Below are positions 36,246 through 43,180 of a stretch of DNA of 64,000 nucleotides, piece by piece. Made by a program: the position numbers and the translations under genes. Positions within the stretch are counted from its first letter, which is position 1. Each line of letters begins with the position of its first letter. Source of the stretch: Lachnospiraceae bacterium. GTDB taxonomy: Bacteria; Bacillota; Clostridia; Lachnospirales; Lachnospiraceae. The notes beneath the pieces were generated by a model, which searched no databases, was not told the origin of the DNA, and saw only the letters and a list, made by a program, of their open reading frames with translations. The stretch covers positions 54,685 through 118,684 of the forward strand of contig JAFSTN010000001.1 of assembly GCA_017450485.1 (NCBI GenBank). Reading direction: 5' to 3'.

Positions 36246-36812
36246 TTACCTGTTAATATACTCCGTTATATGGCTGAGGAGTTCAGGCATGCGTTTAATG
36301 TCAGTCAGGGCATCTCCCGTCTCCAGAGAATGATTTGCATCTTCGATCTCATACAACCTAAGCCCAAGTTCCTCACATTTCGCTTTGGTAAGATCGTTTT
36401 CACACCACGGATCAGCCGTGCCGTGAAACACTATCCCGCTTTTATTCCGCAGATGGGCAAATGTCTCCGGCACCGGTGTGAACACGATATGCCGGGCATT
36501 GATCCCATTCTCTTTATCATAATATGCCGCGACTGCCGTTCCTATGCTTTTCCCTATAAAAAGCACATCCTTATACTCCGCAAACTTCACAGGCTCAAGC
36601 TGCTTCGCAGTCTCATCGACAGCATACTTAAAAGCCTCCCTCTTTGCATCGTCATCATTCATGACGTCACGGGCTCTCTTATTAAAAACATAAGAGACTT
36701 CCAGGAGCTCATATCCATGCTCTCTGGCCAGTCTCTTAGCATAATACAAAAGCGGTTTATCGCTGTGATAACCCATACCAGGAAATATGATCGCTATCTT
36801 ATCCGTCTTCAC
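36246..36812 (-). CDS. Alpha/beta hydrolase
   Basis: A hydrolase of about 190 residues with nucleophile elbow GKSIGT, acid Asp in HGTADPW and His in DANHSLE. Dienelactone-hydrolase or small esterase activity is plausible. A GTG pair at 36815/36812, just after AAAGGA, is the likeliest start and overlaps the preceding gene by about 14 bp; an ATG-equivalent start at 36836 would overlap by 38 bp. Confidence 0.8.
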   Translation of the reverse strand: MKTDKIAIIFPGMGYHSDKPLLYYAKRLAREHGYELLEVSYVFNKRARDVMNDDDAKREAFKYAVDETAKQLEPVKFAEYKDVLFIGKSIGTAVAAYYDKENGINARHIVFTPVPETFAHLRNKSGIVFHGTADPWCENDLTKAKCEELGLRLYEIEDANHSLETGDALTDIKRMPELLSHITEYINR

Positions 36813-37509
36813 CACCGGTATCCTTTCGCTTCTCACATAGTCTTCCGATCCTGTCGGCCAGGAACGTATAACAATATCCTACCACAATCAGGAAGACAAG
36901 TAACAGAAGTATCCACCAGGCGGTGCCCATATACGGAAGCTCCCCGGTAAATCCAAATGCTCCGGCGGGACTTCCCCAGTTCAGGAAAAAGTACGGATAA
37001 TTGTATCCTCTGGCGAAATGCCAGTCTTGCGCATACCCGATCCCGGCATAGATCGCATACAGTAACGGAGGTATTATCACGGATAATACATTTACCGCGG
37101 GGATCTTCTTCCCGGATACCACTACAAAATAATCCGCTACTGAAACTATCGGAACAACAGCATGCGTGAGAGTATTCTGCAGATTCCATGCCTCAGCTCC
37201 CAGTACCGGAGCAAGCAGAAAAGCAAATACCACTCCCGTCAGAGTAATGGAAACTGTACCGACCAGCTTCATCGTATACCAGGTAACGCTGACCGCTCTG
37301 TCACGCGCAAGCAGGAATAACCCCCATGCGCAGATCGCCGCTATGAGGATATTTGACTGGATCGTAAAATACATAAACACCGTTTTGCCGCCCATAAAAG
37401 TACTCCTGCCGGCAAACGCACTGATAAGAGTACCCGCAACGGCACATACGATCACTGTCAGTTTCAATATATAGCTTATCCGTTTTCTTGTCTCCGATAT
37501 TGCCTTCAT
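36799..37509 (-). CDS. Pr6Pr-type integral membrane protein
   Basis: A 236-residue protein with about six membrane helices. FMYFTIQSNILIA, NTLTHAVVPIVSVADYF and the YNYPYFFLNW motif match the Pr6Pr/FAR-17a-like membrane family. Function in bacteria is unknown. Followed directly by the alpha/beta hydrolase gene with overlap. Confidence 0.8.
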   Translation of the reverse strand: MKAISETRKRISYILKLTVIVCAVAGTLISAFAGRSTFMGGKTVFMYFTIQSNILIAAICAWGLFLLARDRAVSVTWYTMKLVGTVSITLTGVVFAFLLAPVLGAEAWNLQNTLTHAVVPIVSVADYFVVVSGKKIPAVNVLSVIIPPLLYAIYAGIGYAQDWHFARGYNYPYFFLNWGSPAGAFGFTGELPYMGTAWWILLLLVFLIVVGYCYTFLADRIGRLCEKRKDTGGEDG

Positions 37510-37536
37510 ACGATCACCCTGACCAGTGTGTCCGGT

Positions 37537-38199
37537 TTAATTATGACCTTTACCGTTCAATACGGGTCTGGCTATATGCACGTTGAAGAACTCAATAAGC
37601 GGTCCCATGAAAAATGCCGTGATGACAGTTCCGATCCCGGCTATGGTCGGAATCTGTGAGACCTTCCCGCCCGCCATAAGAAACAGCACGCATCCGAGTA
37701 TCACGCATACGACATCCGTAATAATCCTCACGTATTGGAATTTGCCCTTCTTCCAGGTATTGCATATGATCAGTGCAATGGCATCATATGTCGACACACC
37801 CAGATCTGCGGTCATATAGAATGCCGAACCGAAACAGATGATGACTACTCCCACGACCAGACATAGGATGCGTACCGCGATCGACGGATCAACTATTACG
37901 GTCTGCAGGAACTCATACGTAAACTGTGTGATATATCCAAGAAGAAACAGGTTAATGAATGTCGCGATCCCGATGTAATGCCTGTCAAATATAAGTGCAA
38001 ACAGCAGCAAAACCGCATTCGTGATCACATATAATGTCCCGAATTTGATCGGAACCACCGCATCAAGTCCTGCCATAAATGACTGAAACGGATCCACACC
38101 CAATGCCGCGATCTTGAATATACCCACGCTGATAGCGCATATGATCACGCCAAACAGGGACATAGCTATTCTTTTTCCGATATTGTCTCGTTTCATCAT
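37537..38199 (-). CDS. YitT/YczE-family membrane protein
   Basis: A 220-residue membrane protein with five to six helices; GVDPFQSFMAGL and DLGVSTYDAIALII are the duplicated family motif (GxDPxx). Family members (YczE, YyaS, YitT) have no settled role. It lies between flavodoxin and the Pr6Pr gene in the run of genes downstream of the OhrR promoter. Confidence 0.85.
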   Translation of the reverse strand: MMKRDNIGKRIAMSLFGVIICAISVGIFKIAALGVDPFQSFMAGLDAVVPIKFGTLYVITNAVLLLFALIFDRHYIGIATFINLFLLGYITQFTYEFLQTVIVDPSIAVRILCLVVGVVIICFGSAFYMTADLGVSTYDAIALIICNTWKKGKFQYVRIITDVVCVILGCVLFLMAGGKVSQIPTIAGIGTVITAFFMGPLIEFFNVHIARPVLNGKGHN

Positions 38200-38214
38200 T
38201 ATCTCACACCCGGA

Positions 38215-38652
38215 TCAGATCTCCGATACCGACTTTACGACCTTTGCCTCAGCAATAGTTCCGCCACTGATCGAGGGTTCCAGTTTCTCTGCTGTCTTGC
38301 CGATCCCACTGCCGCCCGAAGTGGCAAACAGATGTATACTCTTATCTGTCCAGTCATATCCCTTGCAGAAAGTATGTATAACTCTCGGTGCCTGCCCGTA
38401 CCAGATGGGAAATCCTATATATACCGTGTCGTACTGTCCGAAGTTTTCGATCTTACCCGACACAGGGACTTCCTTATTCCCGATCTGCTCACGATTGCAT
38501 CTGGCTACCGGATTCATGAATTTGATATCCGCATCACTGTAGGGTTCTTCGGGACATATCTCAAAAATATCCGCGCCGATCTGTTCTGCATAGTCCTTTG
38601 CGATCTGTGCTGTTTTACCCTGTGCACTAAAATATGTTACCAGTGTTGCCAT
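38215..38652 (-). CDS. Flavodoxin
   Basis: A 145-residue flavodoxin-like protein. The FMN phosphate loop is YFSAQGKTAQIA, the second FMN loop is IGFPIWYGQAP, and ATSGGSGIG closes the site. It is a cytosolic one- or two-electron carrier and may feed the radical SAM enzyme encoded 40 bp upstream or another redox partner. GGAGAAA precedes the start. Confidence 0.9.
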   Translation of the reverse strand: MATLVTYFSAQGKTAQIAKDYAEQIGADIFEICPEEPYSDADIKFMNPVARCNREQIGNKEVPVSGKIENFGQYDTVYIGFPIWYGQAPRVIHTFCKGYDWTDKSIHLFATSGGSGIGKTAEKLEPSISGGTIAEAKVVKSVSEI

Positions 38653-38692
38653 AATTTTTCTCCTTTCTCCGTTCCTTATCGACTATATACTC

Positions 38693-39796
38693 TTATGCGC
38701 CAAGCCCATCCTTCATGAGCTGCTCAACAAGCTCACGTTTCTCATATAATACACATCCGCCGTCATGGTCATCCATCAGGATATCTCCACTTTGCAGTGC
38801 CATAAACAACGGAGAATGCATTGCCTCACGAAGTGATGAGTTCTTTATATTTACGTCCGAATACGGCGAGAACGGACACGGTTCTGCTCCGCCATGTGAA
38901 TTGATATGGAAAAACCCTCTTCCGGCCGCTACACATCCCCCCGACCCCTTTTCATCTCCGGGGAATGAGATGTATACCATTTCAGGACTTTCTTCTCGCA
39001 ACCTGTCGATTTCTTTCTTCAGATACTCCCGCTCGGCATCGCCGGGAGCCAGTTCCTTACTCTCATCCGTAACCGGAACGAACTCCACATAGATCACTGC
39101 TTTGCAGCCTCTGTCTGCCAGCTCATTCAGGAAGCTTTCGGAAGTAACCTCCGTTAGATTCTCTGTTGTAACGGTTACGGAAGCCCCGAATATCAGACCA
39201 CGCTCATGCAGTTCATCCATGTTCTTTATAAGGCAGTCATAGATCCCGGTCCCCCTTCTTGCATCCGTAACCTCTTTCTTTCCCTCAATGCTCATGATCG
39301 GGATGAGATTACGGCTTCTGTCAAACAGTTCGAAATATCTCTCATCGATATATGTACCGTTTGTAAATATCGGGAACAGAATGTTTTTCTTCTTACCGGC
39401 TGCTTCTATGACATCACGCCTGAGCATAGGCTCGCCTCCGGCAAGCAGAATAAAACTGATCCCCAGATCATCCGCCTCATCGAATATCCTGTACCACTCT
39501 TCGTCAGTGAGCTGGGTTACAGGTTCGGTATCGACTGTGGCATGATTGCATCTGGAATAACAGCCTGCACAGTGAAGATTACATTTGCTTGTGATGCTTG
39601 CGATCAGAAAAGGCGGAATGTGTTCTCCAGCCTTCTCTGCCTTTTGACGTTTCTTAGAAGCCTCTGTACTGGCCTTGGCGAATCCGAGCATAAAAGCACT
39701 TTCCCTCGGATTCTTAAGAGTGGCTTTCAAAGCATCCGAAACTACTCTTTCCACTCCCTTTGTCATATATTCCTGTATATCAAATTCTTTTTTCAT
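38693..39796 (-). CDS. Radical SAM enzyme with SPASM-like C-terminus
   Basis: About 367 residues from ATG 39796, which has GGAAGG eight bases upstream (an in-frame ATG at 39847 lies inside the ohrR-like gene). The [4Fe–4S] motif is SKCNLHCAGCYSRC, then LAGGEPMLR and the C-terminal GGCVAAGRGFFHIN … PCPFSPY resembling SPASM/twitch cysteines. Peptide or small-molecule modification is likely. No precursor peptide gene is visible nearby. It starts 4 bp after the OhrR-like regulator. Confidence 0.88.
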   Translation of the reverse strand: MKKEFDIQEYMTKGVERVVSDALKATLKNPRESAFMLGFAKASTEASKKRQKAEKAGEHIPPFLIASITSKCNLHCAGCYSRCNHATVDTEPVTQLTDEEWYRIFDEADDLGISFILLAGGEPMLRRDVIEAAGKKKNILFPIFTNGTYIDERYFELFDRSRNLIPIMSIEGKKEVTDARRGTGIYDCLIKNMDELHERGLIFGASVTVTTENLTEVTSESFLNELADRGCKAVIYVEFVPVTDESKELAPGDAEREYLKKEIDRLREESPEMVYISFPGDEKGSGGCVAAGRGFFHINSHGGAEPCPFSPYSDVNIKNSSLREAMHSPLFMALQSGDILMDDHDGGCVLYEKRELVEQLMKDGLGA

Positions 39797-39800
39797 ATAA

Positions 39801-40232
39801 CTAACCTTCCAAAAACAGATACAACAACCGGTATAATTCCGCAGCATCCTTTTGGGTGAGTGCGGATCCCGTTGATGCCATCTTCATCGGAATATCCTTA
39901 CATTTCTCCTTCAGTTTGTTTCCTTCCGGAGTGATGCTGATCACTGTAACGCGTTCATCTTCTTTTGAACGCTCTCTGGTAACATATCCGGCCTTCTCCA
40001 GCCTCTTAAGGAGCGGTGTCAGTGTTCCGGCATCCAAATAGAGGATATCTCCGAGCTGTCCCACATTGACACTCTCTTTCTCCCACAGCACCATCAGAAC
40101 TATATACTGAGTGTACGTAAGCCCCAATGGCTTAAGAAAAGGCGTGTAATTACCGACTATCTTGCGGCTGCATGCATATAGAGGGAAACATAATTGATTT
40201 TTCAACAAAAGCTGTTCATATTTCTGTGCCAT
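39801..40232 (-). CDS. OhrR-type MarR-family redox regulator
   Basis: A 143-residue MarR protein with Cys15 in the N-terminal LCFPLYACSRKI, the same position as the peroxide-reactive Cys of Bacillus OhrR, and the wing/helix region LDAGTLTPLLKRLEKAGYV. It should repress until organic peroxide or another oxidant hits Cys15. ATG 40232 follows AGGTGAGG. It has a consensus promoter overlapped by a perfect palindrome, so it is probably autoregulated. No ohr peroxidase gene is adjacent; a radical SAM gene is. Confidence 0.92.
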   Translation of the reverse strand: MAQKYEQLLLKNQLCFPLYACSRKIVGNYTPFLKPLGLTYTQYIVLMVLWEKESVNVGQLGDILYLDAGTLTPLLKRLEKAGYVTRERSKEDERVTVISITPEGNKLKEKCKDIPMKMASTGSALTQKDAAELYRLLYLFLEG

Positions 40233-40267
40233 ATACCTCACCTCTTTTGTTTTAATGCTTTTGTCAT

Positions 40268-40296
40268 ATTATATTGCGCGCAATATTTATTGTCAA
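40268..40296 (-). promoter_or_regulatory. Consensus sigma-A promoter with palindromic operator for the OhrR-type regulator
   Basis: Perfect TTGACA (40296–40291) and TATAAT (40273–40268) are separated by 17 bases on the minus strand. Most of the spacer and part of the –10 are covered by the perfect 16-base palindrome ATATTGCGCGCAATAT (40271–40286), the expected place for a MarR-family operator. This supports autoregulation of the downstream regulator and radical SAM genes. Confidence 0.85.
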
Positions 40297-40320
40297 GAAA
40301 AAAGTGGTCATAACCACTTT
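40295..40320 (-). terminator. Rho-independent terminator after the corA remnant
   Basis: AAAGTGGT and ACCACTTT form an eight-pair stem with a four-base loop and a T-rich tail on the minus strand. It overlaps the stop codon of the corA fragment and ends just before the OhrR promoter. Confidence 0.8.
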
Positions 40321-40409
40321 CTCTTTTTAAAAAACAGAAGGCTGCCCATAGCGATCAGAATGCATACCGCTATTACTGCCGGATACCCCCATCTCCACTC
40401 CAGTTCGGG
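40308..40409 (-). pseudogene. C-terminal remnant of a CorA magnesium transporter
   Basis: Thirty-three codons encode PELEWRWGYPAVIAVCILIAMG … FKKRKWL and a stop, the unmistakable last membrane helix and tail of CorA family Mg/Co channels. Upstream in the same frame a TGA stop appears after about nine codons, and there is no start. The 5' part has been lost at a junction with the tRNA-Ala terminator hairpin. It keeps its own terminator. Confidence 0.85.
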
Positions 40410-40443
40410 GGCTGTCGCACTAAGAAATCAGTGCGACAGCCCC
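40408..40443. terminator. 13-bp perfect hairpin downstream of tRNA-Ala
   Basis: GGGGCTGTCGCAC and GTGCGACAGCCCC flank a ten-base loop. It begins 7 bases after the tRNA 3' end and would end its transcript, but the minus-strand T-tract is missing because corA sequence follows at once. The plus-strand side has only TTT. Confidence 0.6.
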
Positions 40444-40450
40444 TTTGTAA

Positions 40451-40523
40451 TGGAGCATATGGGACTTGAACCCACGACCTCCACACTGCCAGTGTGGCGC
40501 GCTCCCAACTGCGCTAATGCCCC
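40451..40523 (-). tRNA. tRNA-Ala (anticodon GGC)
   Basis: A full 73-nt cloverleaf: acceptor GGGGCAT/ATGCTCC, D-arm GCGCAGTTGGGAGCGC, anticodon stem CCACA/TGTGG with loop CTGGCAG (anticodon GGC, reading GCC/GCU), and T-arm GTGGG–TTCAAGT–CCCAT. The discriminator is A and CCA is not encoded. It stands alone, divergent from the CE2-like gene, with a weak promoter just upstream. Confidence 0.95.
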
Positions 40524-40531
40524 GAAAAACT

Positions 40532-40559
40532 AGTATCTAAACAGCTGTATCTATGATAA
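40532..40559 (-). promoter_or_regulatory. Weak candidate promoter for tRNA-Ala
   Basis: TTATCA, 16 bases, GATACT on the minus strand, ending 8 bases before the tRNA. Matches to consensus are modest; position is what supports it. Confidence 0.35.
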
Positions 40560-40569
40560 CATACGAAGT

Positions 40570-41664
40570 ATGAAAAGAATAGAATTAAACACATCGAATT
40601 TTAAATTACTCGGACGCACGCTTCCATTCGAAAACGGATTACTGCTCTCGTTATCGGGGACCGGTATAGAGTTTGATTACACCGGATGCGGGCTTGATAT
40701 CACTCTGAAGGCCGGTTCGGCATCGGAGATTCCCGATAATGATGCCAATTACGCACGGATCGCAGTATATGTTGATGACAAACGGGTTATCGATATGCAG
40801 CTGGCTTCTCCGGAGACCGTGCTTCATATTGCGGAGTCCGATACGGTACGCACTTCACGCATCCGTCTGATCAAGCTCTCTGAAGTGGCTATGTCTCTGG
40901 CATATATCGCAGGGATCGAGATCGGGGACGATGAATCGGTCACTCCCGCCCCTGTGTCCGATCATAAGGTTGAGTTCATAGGCGACTCGATCACCTGCGG
41001 GTATGGTGTGGATGATGAAGATCCCCTCCATCCGTTTAAGACCGCCACCGAGGATGTCACCAAAGCATATGCATACAAGACCGCTATGCAGCTTGGGGCC
41101 GATTACAGCATGTTCTCTGCCAGCGGTTACGGAATCATCTCCGGATATACCGATGATCCTGCCAAACGAAATGAGCCCGAGCTTATACCACCCTATTATG
41201 AATCTATGGGATTAAGTCATGACAGTCTGCCCGATATCCCCGATACACAGGACATAATGTGGGATTTCTATCGCTTCATACCGGATGTGATCGTGATCAA
41301 TCTGGGAACAAATGATGACAGTTTCTGTCAGGACGATAAAGATAAACAGTCCGAATTCATCGCGCGTTACACGGATTTTCTGAAGGTCGTGCGCTCACAC
41401 AATATGGATTCTCATATAATATGCATTCTCGGTCTGATGGGTGACCGTCTGTACCCGTGCGTATGTGACGCTGTCTCGGACTATGTTGATGAAACCGGTG
41501 ATATGCGGATAAGCACGGTTCATCTGACCGAGCAGGATGCCGAAGCAGGTTATGTTTCAGATTACCACCCGCTGGAATCGGCACATACGATAGCCGCCGG
41601 GGAGCTTATCCGGGCTATCCGTAGAGTGCCCTCTTTCGCTCGATCATCTCGCCCGTCCGCGTGA
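40570..41664 (+). CDS. CE2-like SGNH carbohydrate esterase
   Basis: A 364-residue intracellular esterase with an N-terminal jelly-roll (about 1–130) and a C-terminal SGNH domain. Catalytic Ser lies in FIGDSITCGYG, the oxyanion Asn in NLGTNDDSF, and Asp/His in DYHPLESAH. The layout matches carbohydrate esterase family 2, which deacetylates xylan, mannan or other sugars. The ribosome site is weak. The last 50 bp overlap the end of convergent hemZ, so antisense interference is possible. Confidence 0.87.
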   Translation: MKRIELNTSNFKLLGRTLPFENGLLLSLSGTGIEFDYTGCGLDITLKAGSASEIPDNDANYARIAVYVDDKRVIDMQLASPETVLHIAESDTVRTSRIRLIKLSEVAMSLAYIAGIEIGDDESVTPAPVSDHKVEFIGDSITCGYGVDDEDPLHPFKTATEDVTKAYAYKTAMQLGADYSMFSASGYGIISGYTDDPAKRNEPELIPPYYESMGLSHDSLPDIPDTQDIMWDFYRFIPDVIVINLGTNDDSFCQDDKDKQSEFIARYTDFLKVVRSHNMDSHIICILGLMGDRLYPCVCDAVSDYVDETGDMRISTVHLTEQDAEAGYVSDYHPLESAHTIAAGELIRAIRRVPSFARSSRPSA

Positions 41665-43171
41665 TATAGTTCTCTATATCCTTCGGGTTCTCCGCTCTTT
41701 CTATGTTTATCGGGGAAGCTGAGCCATCCTTATAATCCACGCGTTTGGATATGGCACCGGCACCGAGTGCCACTATCGATTGAACCTCTTCCATGATCAG
41801 TATGTTATATATACATTCCTTTCCGGGAACGGCATATCCGGTATTCTCGAAATTACCGGACATATTCTTCTGCCTGTACAGATAGTACGGCTTCATCCCC
41901 AGATCACGTGCGCAATCTGCGGCCAGTGCCATCGTCTCTTCGGTATTTACCAGTGCCTCTATCCCAATCTCATCCAGATGCTCACGCAGTGCAGATGCCC
42001 TTTTGATCGCCAGTGAATGTACGGTCAGCGAATCAGGGGTTAGTTCCGATATGCATTCAAGTGTATCTGAAACCTCGTCTTTCCCTTCACCCGGAAGTCC
42101 GAGGATGATATCCATGTTTATATTGTCAAATCCGGCTTCACGTGCCATGCGGAAAGCCTCAATGACCTGACCGGGTGTAGCTTTGCGTCCTATGATATCC
42201 AATGTTTTCTGTTGCATGGTCTGAGGATTTACTGATATCCTCGTTACGCCGTATCGCTTAAGTATATCCAGCTTCCGACGGGTGATCGAATCGGGGCGTC
42301 CCGCTTCACAGGTAAACTCCAGACACCGGGAAATGTCGATCCTGTCGGTCAGATACTTAAGAAGCCTTTCCAGATGTTCTTCATCCAGACTGGTAGGTGT
42401 ACCGCCGCCTATATATATCGAATCGGGACAGCCGCATAATCCGGTCCGTACAGCTCCGTCCCCGTCTGTCCCGGCTGTGCCGGCTGTCCCGTCTATCCCT
42501 GCTCTGCCGGCTACGATATCATCCGCGACATAATCAATCTCCATGAATAAAGCATCCAGGTATTCATCCGCTCTGCTCTTCCATGCCGCATACGGGTAGC
42601 TCGTAAATGAACAATACAGGCATGTGGTCGGACAAAAGGGAATATTCAGATACAGACTGTACCCGTGTCTGTGATCGATCCTAGACAGAATATCCTCTTC
42701 ACGATGTGCTATATCGAGAGCCAGATGCGCCTTGGCCGGACTGACCTTGTGATGGGACATCATATACTCAAGCACCTGCTCATCGTCAGCCCCTTCACGC
42801 ATCCGTGCCATCGCGATCTTGGTAGGTCTCACTCCCGTCAGATTGCCCCACGGAAGTGTTTTCCCCGTAATATCGCACATCACATCATACAGTGCCAGTT
42901 TGAAACTGTTCTTGGCCCCGAGTCCGGGGTCTATGCTATAGGTATGATCTGCTCTTCCGACACTGATCACGGCATCTTCCACCCGGACGTCCATCCAAAT
43001 ACTGCCGGCTTCCCGGTCTGTCACAGGCACATCATTCCCCGGCTCTATGACCCTGATCTCCTTATCGGGATAGAAAGCCTTCACTATAGCGTTGATATCA
43101 TATTGAAGTCCGGGCGCATCCACCCGGACTGTCATAGTGTTGTTACTGTTTTCCGTTTCGTTATTTTTCAT
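41615..43171 (-). CDS. hemZ: Coproporphyrinogen III oxidase-like radical SAM enzyme
   Basis: A 518-residue HemZ. The N-terminal PWGNLTGVRPTKIA is characteristic of HemZ rather than HemN. The radical SAM cluster motif is FCPTTCLYCSF, then IYIGGGTPTSL and the HemN-like C-terminal region NMSGNFENTGYAVPGKE. An insert of about 25 residues around position 225, rich in Gly, Ala, Thr and Asp, is unusual and looks like recent repeat expansion. In anaerobes without full haem synthesis these enzymes may serve other porphyrin or haem steps. It follows the ABC exporter genes. Confidence 0.93.
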   Translation of the reverse strand: MKNNETENSNNTMTVRVDAPGLQYDINAIVKAFYPDKEIRVIEPGNDVPVTDREAGSIWMDVRVEDAVISVGRADHTYSIDPGLGAKNSFKLALYDVMCDITGKTLPWGNLTGVRPTKIAMARMREGADDEQVLEYMMSHHKVSPAKAHLALDIAHREEDILSRIDHRHGYSLYLNIPFCPTTCLYCSFTSYPYAAWKSRADEYLDALFMEIDYVADDIVAGRAGIDGTAGTAGTDGDGAVRTGLCGCPDSIYIGGGTPTSLDEEHLERLLKYLTDRIDISRCLEFTCEAGRPDSITRRKLDILKRYGVTRISVNPQTMQQKTLDIIGRKATPGQVIEAFRMAREAGFDNINMDIILGLPGEGKDEVSDTLECISELTPDSLTVHSLAIKRASALREHLDEIGIEALVNTEETMALAADCARDLGMKPYYLYRQKNMSGNFENTGYAVPGKECIYNILIMEEVQSIVALGAGAISKRVDYKDGSASPINIERAENPKDIENYITRTGEMIERKRALYG

Positions 43172-43180
43172 ACTGCTCTC

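Noticed and set aside
38693-39796. RiPP biosynthesis cluster around the SPASM-like radical SAM enzyme
   Set aside because: No short precursor peptide gene, dedicated peptidase or exporter lies within the neighbouring gaps, which are all under 50 bp.
40408-40443. Hairpin as a transposon end or attachment site next to a tRNA gene
   Set aside because: It is placed as a tRNA terminator, no duplicate of the tRNA 3' end is found, and no integrase is nearby. A deletion into corA explains the junction better.
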